This document shows, in pieces, positions 15,796 through 25,254 of a DNA stretch of 47,779 bases (within the stretch, counting starts at the first letter, position 1; each line of letters begins with the position of its first letter). The translations under genes and the position numbers were made by a program. Source of the stretch: Lachnospiraceae bacterium (GTDB lineage: Bacteria; Bacillota; Clostridia; Lachnospirales; Lachnospiraceae); contig CAAGQC010000016.1 of NCBI GenBank assembly GCA_900771995.1, positions 1-47,779 of the forward strand. Direction: 5' to 3'. Under the pieces are notes generated by a model. That model was not told the DNA's origin and searched no databases. It was given only the letters and a program-made list of their open reading frames with translations.

Positions 15796-17025
15796 TTAGT
15801 CTCTGCAATAAATATCTCTGGTGTATACCTTTTCCCGGACATCCTCCAGTTCCCTGTGATACCGGTTGGCCACGATCACATCCGACCGGGATTTAAAATC
15901 TTCCAGATCCCGCAACACATGGCTGCCGAAAAAGTCGTCCTCCGAAAGCTGCGGCTCATACAGCAGGATCTGTGCTCCTTTGGCCCGGATCCGCTTCATG
16001 ACACCCTGAATGCTGGACTGGCGGAAATTGTCGGAACCGGCTTTCATGATCAGCCGGTAGATACCGATGACGACTTTCTGCCCCGGCACCCCGCCTCTGC
16101 CCTGACTCCCCTGATAAAATCCGGCCTTTTCCAGAATGCTGTCCGCAATATGATCCTTGCGGGTACTGTTGGCCGCCACTATAGCCTGGATCAGATTCTG
16201 GGGAATGCTCTCATAGTTGGCCAGCAGCTGCTTCGTATCCTTCGGCAGACAATACCCGCCGTAGCCGAAGGAGGGGTTGTTATACTGCATCCCGATCCGG
16301 GGATCCAGGCAGACCCCTTCGATGATGTTGCGGCTGCTCAGATTCCGCATCTCCGCATAAGTGTCCAGCTCGTTAAAATAGCTGACCCGAAGTGCCAGAT
16401 AAGTATTGGCGAACAGCTTCACAGCTTCCGCCTCCGTGGAACTCATGATCCGGACGGGAATCTCCTTTTTCCGGGCTCCCTCCTGCAGAAGTCCTGCAAA
16501 CCTTTGGGCATATTCCGCCATTTTCCCCGCCTTCTCCGGGAATCCCACAATGATTCTGGAGGGATACAGGTTGTCATACAGTGCATGTCCCTCCCGTAAG
16601 AATTCCGGGGAGAACAGGATCCGGTCCGTGTGATATTTTTTCGTCAGCGCTGCCGTATATCCCACCGGCACCGTGCTCTTAATAACGATCACTGCGTCCG
16701 GATTCACCTTCCGTACCGTCTCCACCACCGCTTCCACCGAACGGGTATCGAAAAAATGGATCCCCGGATCATAGTTGGTCGGTGTGGAGACAATGACCAG
16801 TTCCGCCTCCCGGTAAGCTGCTTCTCCATCCAGCGTCGCCTGCAGGTGCAGCGCACCGCTCTCCAGGTATTCGCTGATCTCGGGATCCCGGATCGGGGAT
16901 CTCCCATTTCGTAACAGTTCCACCTTCTCCGGCACCACATCCACCGCCGTCACTTCATGATTCTGAGCTAACAGAACTGCCAGAGACAGTCCCACATACC
17001 CGGTTCCCGCTACTGCAATCTTCAT
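15796..17025 (-). CDS. ugd: UDP-glucose/UDP-hexose 6-dehydrogenase
   Basis: Oxidises a UDP-sugar twice to the uronic acid (usually UDP-glucose to UDP-glucuronate) with NAD+, supplying an acidic sugar. The 409-residue protein has the N-terminal G-T-G-Y-V-G-L-S motif (7-14), S-T-V-P-V-G (117-122) and K203 in E-A-V-K-L-F-A-N-T-Y. The catalytic C259 lies in G-Y-G-G-Y-C-L-P-K-D. The ATG at 17025 has GGGAG upstream; a longer reading frame from 17214 is only the overlap with the flippase. It is the last clearly polysaccharide-related gene before the RiPP block. It implies a uronic acid, hence a charged polymer. Confidence 0.93.
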   Translation of the reverse strand: MKIAVAGTGYVGLSLAVLLAQNHEVTAVDVVPEKVELLRNGRSPIRDPEISEYLESGALHLQATLDGEAAYREAELVIVSTPTNYDPGIHFFDTRSVEAVVETVRKVNPDAVIVIKSTVPVGYTAALTKKYHTDRILFSPEFLREGHALYDNLYPSRIIVGFPEKAGKMAEYAQRFAGLLQEGARKKEIPVRIMSSTEAEAVKLFANTYLALRVSYFNELDTYAEMRNLSSRNIIEGVCLDPRIGMQYNNPSFGYGGYCLPKDTKQLLANYESIPQNLIQAIVAANSTRKDHIADSILEKAGFYQGSQGRGGVPGQKVVIGIYRLIMKAGSDNFRQSSIQGVMKRIRAKGAQILLYEPQLSEDDFFGSHVLRDLEDFKSRSDVIVANRYHRELEDVREKVYTRDIYCRD

Positions 17026-18643
17026 ATAAACTCCCACGCCTTTCAACAACCTGCTGACTTGGGGCCGCAGGCACAATCTTCTCTGCTGACCGGTCTGCTC
17101 CCGGTACCGCTTTCTCCCGACGTATTTCCGACAGGAATCTCTTCCCCTGTGCCAGAAGCTGACGGAATTCCTTCCGTTTCCCGTAGCACACCAGAAAAAC
17201 GGCATTGGACACAAGCAGGCATACCACTGCCCGCTCCACCAGTCCTCCGATTCCTTTCGTAGGTATCTGACTGCATATCCGAAAGGTCAGAATGCAGTTT
17301 AATAAAGTAACGCTTCCATAGAAGACCACGGTTCCCAGATAGACCAGGCAGTCCTCTCCGTCAAACAGCGTGGTAAACAGATTATGTAACAGCCAGGGCA
17401 TTCCTACGACCGCAGTGGCCGCCACCGTAGACAGGATCACCCCGTACAATCCTAAGTTTCCCACCAATGCCAGATTTAACACCAGATTCCCTCCCGCCGT
17501 GGCAAGCGTCCGGAAGCGGTCCCGGTGCCAGATCCCGGCGGCATCCTTATAGGCATTGAACAGCTGGTTGAATTCGTAGATAAAATAATACACACACAGA
17601 CAGATCACGATCTGCCCGGGCAGCACCCCCGTCTCCCCGATCCACAGCTTCATAAAAGGCTGGAACAGACACAACAGGCAGCAGGTGCAAAGCCCTGCGA
17701 TCCAGGCAATGAGCAGCGTGAATTTCCGGAAATCCTCATAATTTTTCTCCCGGCTCTCCGTCAGAAGACTGTTCCCGATTCCGGCGATGCAGGAGGTAAA
17801 GAGTACCCCCACCATGCCGATGACGGAACTGACGATGTAATAATAATTCTGGTAGACTGCCAGCACCGTCAGCCCTAAGTACGCCGAAATGACCAGAGAG
17901 TCCGCGGAATTCACAATGACCGCCCCCACACGGGAGGTGAACAGATCCTTGATCTTCCCACGGATCTGGCGTCTGGTCTGCTCTTCCACCTGCCCTTTCG
18001 GAACATAATCCGGATAATATTTCTTTGCCACCAGAGCCGTACACAGATTCGTCAGGATCTGTGCCCCCAGCGCCGCCAGCAGATACCAGTAGTAATTCCG
18101 GAAGGCTATGAGCAGTCCCGCCTGTACGAGATATTGCAGGGTTCTCACCGCCAGATCCGCCTTGCTGGCCAGATCACTCCGCTGATGAGCCGCCAGCAGA
18201 CTGTTCTTGTAGCCGAACAGCCAGTAGCTGATGACACAGGCCCCCAGATGCAGCAGATACAGTACATACAGGTTCACGCCCGCCGGAATGCTGTCCGCCC
18301 GCGTAAGCACCGGCAGAAAAGGGAGCAGCAGCAATCCCATCCCAAGGATCGCCAGACCGATACAGCGGTAATATTTCCGGTACAATCCCAGGAGCGCACA
18401 GATCTCCTCCGGCCGGTTTGCGGCAATCGGCGCATACATGCTGTAGACCATGGCGCTCCCCACCCCCAGTTCCGCCAGATTCAGGATCTGCAGCAGGGAA
18501 GTAAACAGGCTGTTCAGCCCCAGATATTCCATTCCCAGATACCGGATCAGGAGCGTCCGCATGACAAAGGGGATCAGGATCTGGTAACCCTTAAGCACCC
18601 CTCCGAAGATCACATTTCTGACAGCGTTCCCCGTTCTTCTCAT
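16955..18643 (-). CDS. Polysaccharide repeat-unit flippase (Wzx/MVF family)
   Basis: Moves lipid-linked repeat units across the membrane. About 562 residues with 12-14 hydrophobic segments, starting R-N-V-I-F-G-G-V-L-K-G-Y-Q and ending in a charged tail. The start could be 18643 (ATG after GGAGAGGAA) or 18655. The gene follows the pyruvyltransferase within 20 nt. Its last 24 or so codons overlap the start of ugd by 71 nt, and the translated tail there is Ser/Gly/Cys-rich and unlike a natural transporter end. The original stop may have been lost. Confidence 0.88.
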   Translation of the reverse strand: MRRTGNAVRNVIFGGVLKGYQILIPFVMRTLLIRYLGMEYLGLNSLFTSLLQILNLAELGVGSAMVYSMYAPIAANRPEEICALLGLYRKYYRCIGLAILGMGLLLLPFLPVLTRADSIPAGVNLYVLYLLHLGACVISYWLFGYKNSLLAAHQRSDLASKADLAVRTLQYLVQAGLLIAFRNYYWYLLAALGAQILTNLCTALVAKKYYPDYVPKGQVEEQTRRQIRGKIKDLFTSRVGAVIVNSADSLVISAYLGLTVLAVYQNYYYIVSSVIGMVGVLFTSCIAGIGNSLLTESREKNYEDFRKFTLLIAWIAGLCTCCLLCLFQPFMKLWIGETGVLPGQIVICLCVYYFIYEFNQLFNAYKDAAGIWHRDRFRTLATAGGNLVLNLALVGNLGLYGVILSTVAATAVVGMPWLLHNLFTTLFDGEDCLVYLGTVVFYGSVTLLNCILTFRICSQIPTKGIGGLVERAVVCLLVSNAVFLVCYGKRKEFRQLLAQGKRFLSEIRREKAVPGADRSAEKIVPAAPSQQVVERRGSLYEDCSSGNRVCGTVSGSSVSSES

Positions 18644-18662
18644 TTTCCTCTCCATCCCTCTC

Positions 18663-19502
18663 TCAAAGGATCTCACGATTCTTTGTTCCGATCCACAGAT
18701 CATAAGGAAAACTCTGTAAGAGCCCCTCCCCCAGTTCTTCCAGCTTCGGCAGTTCCATGGGCTCCGTTTCCTTTGCTTCCGCCAGAGACGCCGCCGACCG
18801 CACCTCGTATCTGCCGGTGGCAAAATACCAGTCGTAGTATTTCAGCATCTCTTCCTCCATGCCCTGTCGTAAGAATATCGCCGGCACTCCGTAGCTTTCC
18901 GCCAGAATGATTCCGTGTAACGAAGATGAGTATACCACCTCCGCCTCCAGAATTTTGTCGAGGAAGGTCCGGTAATCTCCGGTTCGTATGGAAAGTCTGT
19001 CATCTCCTGTCGTTTTCCGCTTCATATAGTGGTCGATCACCACATATTTTGTCTTTTTCTCCGATCTCCTGCCGGGATAGATCATGGGTAACAGGATCGC
19101 CGGATCCCCATAGACCCGGGGACAGGTATAACCGTTCTCCCGAAGCACCTGCGCAGTGATGGGACCCCTGACCGCCCGGATGTCCAGCTTCCGGTAATTC
19201 CTTTGCAGAGTCACCCTTCCCACATGGGCAAAGGAATTGACACCGCTGCCCCAGATCACCGCATCGAAGGTTCCCAGCCCCAGCACGGAGCCTATGGTCA
19301 TCAGATGCCCCGGTCTTACGGCCTCTCTGGACAGATCCAGCCCCAGCCGGTGCAGCATCCACTCTGTCACCACCGGTGCCAGCAGATCCCCCAGATTCTC
19401 ACTGAAATTCCAGTATTCCAGATTTACTTTTGTCCTGTCCGCTTTTCTTCCGTCCAATGTTTTTCGATTGCGCAGCACGCCGATCTGTTTTGTCAGTTCC
19501 AA
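18663..19502 (-). CDS. Polysaccharide pyruvyl transferase
   Basis: Adds ketal-linked pyruvate from phosphoenolpyruvate to a sugar, giving acidic decoration. The 279-residue protein shows N-F-S-E-N-L-G-D-L-L (32-41), A-V-R-G-P-I-T-A, Y-G-D-P-A-I-L-L-P and S-S-S-L-H-G-I-I-L-A-E-S-Y-G-V-P, the signatures of the CsaB/WcaK/ExoV superfamily. It lies between a GT2 glycosyltransferase and the flippase in the operon. With ugd, it predicts a strongly anionic polymer. Confidence 0.92.
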   Translation of the reverse strand: MELTKQIGVLRNRKTLDGRKADRTKVNLEYWNFSENLGDLLAPVVTEWMLHRLGLDLSREAVRPGHLMTIGSVLGLGTFDAVIWGSGVNSFAHVGRVTLQRNYRKLDIRAVRGPITAQVLRENGYTCPRVYGDPAILLPMIYPGRRSEKKTKYVVIDHYMKRKTTGDDRLSIRTGDYRTFLDKILEAEVVYSSSLHGIILAESYGVPAIFLRQGMEEEMLKYYDWYFATGRYEVRSAASLAEAKETEPMELPKLEELGEGLLQSFPYDLWIGTKNREIL

Positions 19503-19522
19503 TCCTCTCTCCTTCTCCTGTC

Positions 19523-20518
19523 CTACCTCAGGCGGTACAGGTTGTCCAATACCCGGAATTTTCTTCGCAGAAGCAGTTCTCTGAGCAGTCTCTTCTTCCC
19601 GGAGGTTTTACAGCCCCGCAGTGCACTCTGCAGGGGCAGGGAACCCCCGATCCGTTTCAGTTCCGCATATTTTCCGATTTCATCATATCCGGAGTTGCGG
19701 TAGATCTTGTGCAGGAACATCAGGCTTTTCCCCACAAAATAAGAATTGATCTCCTCATAGAGTTCCGGTCTAGCATGAAGGGTGCCAAAACACTGCCAGG
19801 CACAATCCCTGAAATAAAGCAATGCTTCATAATAATTTTCATGGAAGCGGTGCACCAGATTATCCGCCTCCTTGTAATGATAGCAATACAGTGACTCCGG
19901 AATAACGCAGATTCCCCTGCACCTTTCCAGTACCTGCATGGAAAACGCCATGTCCTCGCAGATGGCATATTCCTCTCCGAAACGGATCTTATTCTCCAGA
20001 AGCAGCTCCCTGCGGATCAGCTTATTCCAGGGAGGATTGAAAAATTCCCGCCGGAAATCCGCCAGAAATCTCTCCTCCAGATACGCCTCTCCTCCACCGC
20101 AGAAGGCTTTTTCCGGAAGGTTATCCACATGCCTTCCGTTCTGCTCCACATAATAGGTAAAACCGCACACCACCAGTTCCGCCTTCGTCTCCAGAGCCTT
20201 CCCATACAGGGTTGCCAGTGTCTCCGGGAACAGGGTATCGTCACTGTCCGTAAACATCAGATACTCTCCCTCTGCCTTTTGGATCCCCAGATTTCTGGCA
20301 CTGCTGACACCGCCGTTTTCCTTGTGGCAGACCCGCACTCTGTCGTCCCGCTGTGCCAGTCTGTCACACAGGGCCGGAGAACCATCCCTGCTGCCGTCAT
20401 CGATAAGCAGCAGTTCCCAGTCGGAAAAGCTCTGCCCCAAAATACTGTCCACACAGCGCTGCAATTCTTTTTCCGCGTTATACACCGGCACTACGATACT
20501 AATTTTTGTCTCTCTCAT
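19523..20518 (-). CDS. Family 2 glycosyltransferase
   Basis: Transfers one sugar of the repeat unit. The 331-residue GT-A protein begins with S-I-V-V-P-V-Y-N-A-E-K, followed by L-I-D-D-G-S-R-D-G-S and the metal-binding D-S-D-D (about 92-95). N-P-P-W-N-K-L-I-R-R and C-E-D-M-A-F fit the usual acceptor and catalytic region. The start overlaps the preceding GT4 gene end by 20 nt. Sugar specificity cannot be assigned. Confidence 0.93.
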   Translation of the reverse strand: MRETKISIVVPVYNAEKELQRCVDSILGQSFSDWELLLIDDGSRDGSPALCDRLAQRDDRVRVCHKENGGVSSARNLGIQKAEGEYLMFTDSDDTLFPETLATLYGKALETKAELVVCGFTYYVEQNGRHVDNLPEKAFCGGGEAYLEERFLADFRREFFNPPWNKLIRRELLLENKIRFGEEYAICEDMAFSMQVLERCRGICVIPESLYCYHYKEADNLVHRFHENYYEALLYFRDCAWQCFGTLHARPELYEEINSYFVGKSLMFLHKIYRNSGYDEIGKYAELKRIGGSLPLQSALRGCKTSGKKRLLRELLLRRKFRVLDNLYRLR

Positions 20519-21650
20519 TTTTCTCCATCACACTGCATATTCTCTGGGCCACCGTATCCCAGGAATACTCTCTCAGATACTGTTCCCTCCGCCCTGCCAC
20601 TTCCTCCCGGTACTTCGGATCCCGCAGCACTTCCCACAGATCCTCCGCCAGTGTCCCCGCATCCTCTCCGGAAAACAGTCTGCCGGTGCGCCCATCCTCT
20701 ATGAATTCCGGCATGGCGAACTTGTCCCTGCCGATACAGGGCAGTCCATAGGCAAGTGCCTCCGCAAATACCAGACCATAGGCCTCAAAATAAGACGGCA
20801 TGCAGAACACGTCACACAGGTTATAATATTCCGTCAGTTTCTCCGCCCCCAGATCTCCCAACAGGTGAATCGCCTGCCAGTCTGCTTCCTCCGGCGTGAT
20901 CTCCCACTCCCGCAGGGCAGCCCGGATCTCCTCTTCCTTCGCCCCCGCCAGATACAGTTCCGCCTCGGGCAGATATTTTCTCCGCAAGATCCCGAAGGCC
21001 TGTACCACCAGAGGACCGCCTTTCCGCACGAAATTCCTTCCCACGAACAGGATCCGCCGCCCTTGCTTTTGCCCCGGACGGATTCCGGCGGCATCCACAT
21101 TGATGCCGCCTCCCACCGCATGAACCCTCTCCCCGGGCAACCCGCATTCCCGGATCAGAAAATCCCGAAGCCATCTGCTCATGGTAAATACCGCCTGGCT
21201 GTTCCGGTAATGGCGCAGCTGGGCTGCCGCCCTGCGCTCCAGTACCTTTGCCGGAACCTGTTGGTACTCGCAGTACCGGTAGGCCGCCGGATCCTCCTTC
21301 CGCAGCCACAATATGGCAGCCACGGAGAGATCCTGATAGAGATAGGAAGAAAAGCGGGCTCCCGACGGCCAGTCACCGAACTGGAAGGCCAGCATTTTCC
21401 GGGAAGTTCCATGCCGGTGTTTCCAGGCGGCATAGCTTCCGGCCAGCCGCAGTCTGTCACTCACGGGAGGCGGTGGTATCAGTCCCTTTTTCTTACGCAG
21501 TCTCCGGATCACCTTACGGTACAGGGGATCCGAAAGCTCGAAATCACGCACCTGCACACAGGACTCCATGGCCCGGCGCAGGGACCAGGCTGTACCGGAC
21601 CAGGTTCTCTTTTTATCTTTGTACCACAGACACACATACAGTATTTCCAT
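20499..21650 (-). CDS. Family 4 glycosyltransferase
   Basis: A retaining GT-B enzyme of 383 residues. It shows the C-terminal nucleotide-sugar site: I-L-F-V-G-R-N-F-V-R-K-G, then P-S-Y-F-E-A-Y-G-L-V-F-A-E-A-L with the E-x7-E pair. The start at 21650 gives the natural N-terminus M-E-I-L-Y-V-C-L-W-Y and has a purine-rich site upstream; the longer frame from 21695 would overlap the preceding gene. An N-terminal R-x-T-W-S-G-T segment resembles GT4 enzymes acting on surface glycans. It follows the beta-helix protein gene by 5 nt. Confidence 0.92.
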   Translation of the reverse strand: MEILYVCLWYKDKKRTWSGTAWSLRRAMESCVQVRDFELSDPLYRKVIRRLRKKKGLIPPPPVSDRLRLAGSYAAWKHRHGTSRKMLAFQFGDWPSGARFSSYLYQDLSVAAILWLRKEDPAAYRYCEYQQVPAKVLERRAAAQLRHYRNSQAVFTMSRWLRDFLIRECGLPGERVHAVGGGINVDAAGIRPGQKQGRRILFVGRNFVRKGGPLVVQAFGILRRKYLPEAELYLAGAKEEEIRAALREWEITPEEADWQAIHLLGDLGAEKLTEYYNLCDVFCMPSYFEAYGLVFAEALAYGLPCIGRDKFAMPEFIEDGRTGRLFSGEDAGTLAEDLWEVLRDPKYREEVAGRREQYLREYSWDTVAQRICSVMEKNERDKN

Positions 21651-21655
21651 CCTGT

Positions 21656-22822
21656 CTATCTCTTCCTTTCCGCATACAGTGCGATCTGCTCGCACCCCGC
21701 CGTAACGTCATAGCATACAGCCCATCTCGCTCCCGGTACCGCCACATCAATATCAAAGGGAAAATCTTCAAAAGTCATATCCGCCGTTCTGTTCTCATAG
21801 GGCGGACAGGCCTTAATGGGAAGCGTTATGGTCTGGCTGGGCGTGACGATCATCAGTGTCCGCTCCTCTGCCGTATCGTTGGTGACGCTGAAATGGATCA
21901 GCCCCTGCTCGTCTTTAAACCGGCTTCCCACATACAGCGTCTCTGTGGCATGAATGTTCTCCATGGTGACTCCCTCCGTCACATTGCGATGATAGAAGGT
22001 TCCATAGCGGGCCGCGTCCCCTACTGCAATATTGCACAGCATCACATCCTCCAAAGAGAACTGCTCCTTTACCAGCGTATAGATGGTATAGCCTCCCCCG
22101 TTCAGGATACAGTTGGTAAAATAGATCCCCTTTGCGCCACTCTTCTCCGGGGCGATCATGAGACAGGCATTCACATAGCTGCCCCCTCCCGGGATCGCCG
22201 GTATTTCGAATCTGCAGTTGTCAAAAGAAATATTTTCCGCCGCAAGCGACGGATACCCGAAGATCTGTACCCCGTCGGAATGCACCGTCTCCTTGCTGTC
22301 CGGATGGGCCAGATCCGCAATATAACAATCCCGCAGTGTCACATTCCGGTAGGGGTTCAGTGCATCCCCACTGCTGCCTCCCAGACGGCACCCGGTAAAC
22401 AGGGCATTGCTTCCCTGAAAATTCCGCAGAGTGCAATCCTCGAAGACATACGAGATCCGGGCATCCTCCCGCCCGGTGGTCACCGCATCGAATTTACAGT
22501 TTTCAAAGGTTACCGTAGTCTCTTCCCGGATCCGCCCCTCATTGACCATGAGCAGGGGATATCCGGAGAAATCCATATCCCGGATCTCGATCTCTTTGCC
22601 TGCCTGTCGGTTACTGTAGACCAGGTCCAGCACCAGCTGTCCTCCGGCACCGATCCGGTAGTGGAGACCGTCGTAGGTACCCTCCTCCACGATCTCTGTC
22701 AGTTCGGTGTCTTCGTTAATGCCTGTGTTGAATCTGTCCGGAATCTCCCGTTCTGCCGCCTGCGCCCGGATTCCCACACTCATACACAGCACTATTCCCA
22801 GAAGCATCATCCTTTTTCGCAT
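21656..22822 (-). CDS. Secreted right-handed beta-helix protein
   Basis: The 388-residue protein has a clear signal peptide (M-R-K-R start, hydrophobic core, A-Q-A cleavage near residue 22). Short repeated strands with pattern F-x-N-C-x-F and V-T-L-R-D-C-Y follow, with S-D-G-V-Q-I-F-G in the middle, typical of pectate-lyase-like parallel beta helices. It may bind or cleave the polysaccharide outside the cell, for example as a lyase, epimerase or length-control factor. No known catalytic set could be confirmed by eye. It is in the operon between the polymerase and a GT4 gene. Confidence 0.75.
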   Translation of the reverse strand: MRKRMMLLGIVLCMSVGIRAQAAEREIPDRFNTGINEDTELTEIVEEGTYDGLHYRIGAGGQLVLDLVYSNRQAGKEIEIRDMDFSGYPLLMVNEGRIREETTVTFENCKFDAVTTGREDARISYVFEDCTLRNFQGSNALFTGCRLGGSSGDALNPYRNVTLRDCYIADLAHPDSKETVHSDGVQIFGYPSLAAENISFDNCRFEIPAIPGGGSYVNACLMIAPEKSGAKGIYFTNCILNGGGYTIYTLVKEQFSLEDVMLCNIAVGDAARYGTFYHRNVTEGVTMENIHATETLYVGSRFKDEQGLIHFSVTNDTAEERTLMIVTPSQTITLPIKACPPYENRTADMTFEDFPFDIDVAVPGARWAVCYDVTAGCEQIALYAERKR

Positions 22823-22840
22823 ATTTACTTTCCTTTTTCC

Positions 22841-22916
22841 AACTATTCATCCACCCCTATATTCGCAAAGCCCCGCGATAAATCGTGCTTTCTCACTGCG
22901 TTGCGGCTGAATAGTT
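22841..22916. repeat. Intergenic palindromic element
   Basis: Between the polymerase and beta-helix genes, AACTATTCA (22841-22849) is repeated inverted at 22908-22916, enclosing about 58 nt with a GC-rich centre. It looks like a dispersed intergenic repeat of the REP/MITE sort. It is the only real gap in this otherwise tightly packed operon. Confidence 0.55.
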
Positions 22917-22925
22917 ACTTTTAAT

Positions 22926-24320
22926 TTACCTTATGTATCTATGCTCCTCTTTGTGTGGCAGATCCGACATATTTTCCCGTTTTTCCCATAAAATCACCTG
23001 GAACAGCGCCATGGGAAGGTAGGCATATTTGATGGTCTGCAGCGTATCCATCCACCACAGATTCAGAAAATATCCGCCCACCGCCAATGCCATACAGAAT
23101 GCCGTCTTGTCTCTCCTGCGGATCCCGGTTTTCACCATCTCCCCTGCGGCCTGCAGGATCAGCAGACTGTAGACCACCAGCCCCGGATACCCGTAGCGGA
23201 TATAATTGGCCACATAGAAATTGTCAATGGAATGGATCGTGGCCCCGCCCGGAATGTACCAGGAAAAGTGATATCCCGACCCCTGCCCCAGCCAGGGATT
23301 CAGCCAGTCCACCGTAAAAATTTCCAGTAAGGCATCCCGGTAGGACGCACTGTTGGCAAGAGAGGTACTGTCCACGCCGTAACGTACCGCATAGGAAGTC
23401 CCGAACATCTCATCCACCACGGTACTCAGCTGCAGCAACAGATAGTGCCCCGGCGGCGAATTCGGGAACAAAAAGGCCAGTGCCAGAACCAGAAGCCCCA
23501 CCGGTACTATGGTAAATAACAGCTTCTTACGCTGCTCCCCGGGGGCCAGTACCGTCAACAGCAAAAGTTCCAGCCCCATGACTGCCAGCGTGGAACGGGA
23601 TCCCGTCAGGAATACATTGACCACCACCAGCAACAGAAGCGGCAGATGCCGATACAGCGAAAAACAGTGCTTCTCCTCGTCCATACACAGAAGCGGCAGA
23701 CCAGAGATCAGGATCAGCCCGTAAGCCAGAGAATGATTGGCGGGTCCCATGATCCGGTAGGATCCGGACCGGATCATCCCTCCGGTATAAAGCCCTTTGA
23801 TCGTCTCCAGATAAGCAAAGGGCGTCTTGCGCAGGATTGCTTCCACGATCCCCAGCACACACAGAAACAGAAGCATCCGCCGGAAAAGTACCAGATATCC
23901 GTCGCTTCCCAGATACTCCCGCAGTACATAGATCACCAGAAAAGCAGCTGACAGTTCGATCAGCGGATAGAGAAATGTACCGATGTGGAACCGCAGCACA
24001 GCGGTATAGAAGCAGATGGCCAGATACCCCGCCATAAGCGGCCACAGCTTACAGTTCCTCACACCCTCCCAGAATACTTTTTTCCGGGACTCCTTGCTCA
24101 GAATAAAAAGACACAGTATCGTTATCAGCAGCCGCTGTGCCGTCATGTCAAATCCCGGCAGCCGGATGCCGAAGTATTGAGGCAGAATATAATAAGTAAT
24201 GAGAAAACAGACCGCCAGACACTGCCCCAGTCCCCGTTCCCCACAGTTTTCAAAATAACGGTTGCTGCTCTGCCAGCTTCTCCGGAATCTCCCCGTGGAT
24301 TCCACCAGATATCTGCTCAT
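22926..24320 (-). CDS. Polysaccharide polymerase (Wzy/O-antigen ligase-like)
   Basis: Links repeat units on the outer membrane face. The 464-residue protein has about 11 hydrophobic segments and a large outer loop (about 290-370). G-S-R-S-T-L and L-G-Q-G-S-G-Y-H-F match the O-antigen ligase/polymerase superfamily. The start M-S-R-Y-L (24320) follows GAGGGTGAAG and lies just after the previous gene's stop. Its presence with the Wzx-type flippase and Wzz/Wzc-type protein makes this a Wzx/Wzy-dependent locus. Confidence 0.88.
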   Translation of the reverse strand: MSRYLVESTGRFRRSWQSSNRYFENCGERGLGQCLAVCFLITYYILPQYFGIRLPGFDMTAQRLLITILCLFILSKESRKKVFWEGVRNCKLWPLMAGYLAICFYTAVLRFHIGTFLYPLIELSAAFLVIYVLREYLGSDGYLVLFRRMLLFLCVLGIVEAILRKTPFAYLETIKGLYTGGMIRSGSYRIMGPANHSLAYGLILISGLPLLCMDEEKHCFSLYRHLPLLLLVVVNVFLTGSRSTLAVMGLELLLLTVLAPGEQRKKLLFTIVPVGLLVLALAFLFPNSPPGHYLLLQLSTVVDEMFGTSYAVRYGVDSTSLANSASYRDALLEIFTVDWLNPWLGQGSGYHFSWYIPGGATIHSIDNFYVANYIRYGYPGLVVYSLLILQAAGEMVKTGIRRRDKTAFCMALAVGGYFLNLWWMDTLQTIKYAYLPMALFQVILWEKRENMSDLPHKEEHRYIR

Positions 24321-24324
24321 GTCT

Positions 24325-25254
24325 TCACCCTCTGACCGCCATGACAAATTCCACCGGCAGGGATTTTTTACTGTGATAGCAGTCCCGGTATTTCCAGATC
24401 AACGGTACGATATTCCGGAGCCTGCGCTGTTCCATCAGTTCGATCCTGAGGGCCGTGGCCCGGATATTGCGCCGGAGCAGTTCCTTCGCCTCCCCGGACA
24501 TTCCCATATCTTCGGCAAACCGCAGGGTCATCTCATGACTCTTTTGCAGTTCCCGGAAAAAAGCGATCCGCTTATCCAGATCCCGCATCTTGCGTTTGGA
24601 CACATTGCCGGAGTGCATGCGGCGTCTTAAGGTGACACTGTGGAGAATATAGCAGCCGTCCAGACACAGCGCCAGCTTCCAGGCGTATTCGTCATGGGCC
24701 CAGCCGGGATACCAATAGGCTTTCGTCTCTTCCAGAAACTCCCTTCGCAGGCACATGGTACAGCCCTCGCTGCCGATGAAGATATGCTTCGGGCTCCATT
24801 CCACATGCTCCAGACTTCCGTCCCCCCGAAAGCTTTTCAATACTCTCCGGCTGACCGATGGGGCATCGGGATCCACCGTAAATGGAACGAATTCCGAGCC
24901 CAGTACCAGTATCTTCCTGTGATCTTCCATTTGTCTTACCATGTTTTCCACCCGGTCCGGCTCCCAGATATCATCCTGATCGCAGAAAAAGACATAGTCC
25001 CCGTCCGTCTCTTCCACCGCAGCCTTAAAATTCTCTCCATAGCCCAGCCGCTTCGCATTCTGTGTGATCCGCCATGCCGGGGCCAGTCCGTAAGTCTCCA
25101 GATATTCTCTGACGATCTCCACCGTCTGATCCCCGGAGCCGTCATCCCGCAGGATCACCTGATCCACCGGAAGACTCTGTCTCCGGATGGAATCCAGCTG
25201 TTCCGTTATAAATCTTGCCCCGTTATAGGTGGCCATTGCTACTGATATTCGCAT
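24325..25254 (-). CDS. Family 2 glycosyltransferase (rhamnosyltransferase-like)
   Basis: A 309-residue GT-A enzyme beginning M-R-I-S-V-A-M-A-T-Y-N-G, with I-L-R-D-D-G-S-G-D-Q-T and F-F-C-D-Q-D-D-I-W (the D-Q-D metal site). This D-Q-D-D-I-W form is common in rhamnosyl- and related transferases, which would fit the rfbD gene nearby, but specificity is not proven. The ATG at 25254 follows AAGGGGAG; the longer frame overlaps the previous gene. It overlaps the previous gene by 32 nt. Confidence 0.92.
   Translation of the reverse strand: MRISVAMATYNGARFITEQLDSIRRQSLPVDQVILRDDGSGDQTVEIVREYLETYGLAPAWRITQNAKRLGYGENFKAAVEETDGDYVFFCDQDDIWEPDRVENMVRQMEDHRKILVLGSEFVPFTVDPDAPSVSRRVLKSFRGDGSLEHVEWSPKHIFIGSEGCTMCLRREFLEETKAYWYPGWAHDEYAWKLALCLDGCYILHSVTLRRRMHSGNVSKRKMRDLDKRIAFFRELQKSHEMTLRFAEDMGMSGEAKELLRRNIRATALRIELMEQRRLRNIVPLIWKYRDCYHSKKSLPVEFVMAVRG

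Noticed and set aside
21248..22924. A 558-codon plus-strand frame
   Set aside because: It is antisense to the GT4 and beta-helix genes, which have strong motifs and ribosome-binding sites.
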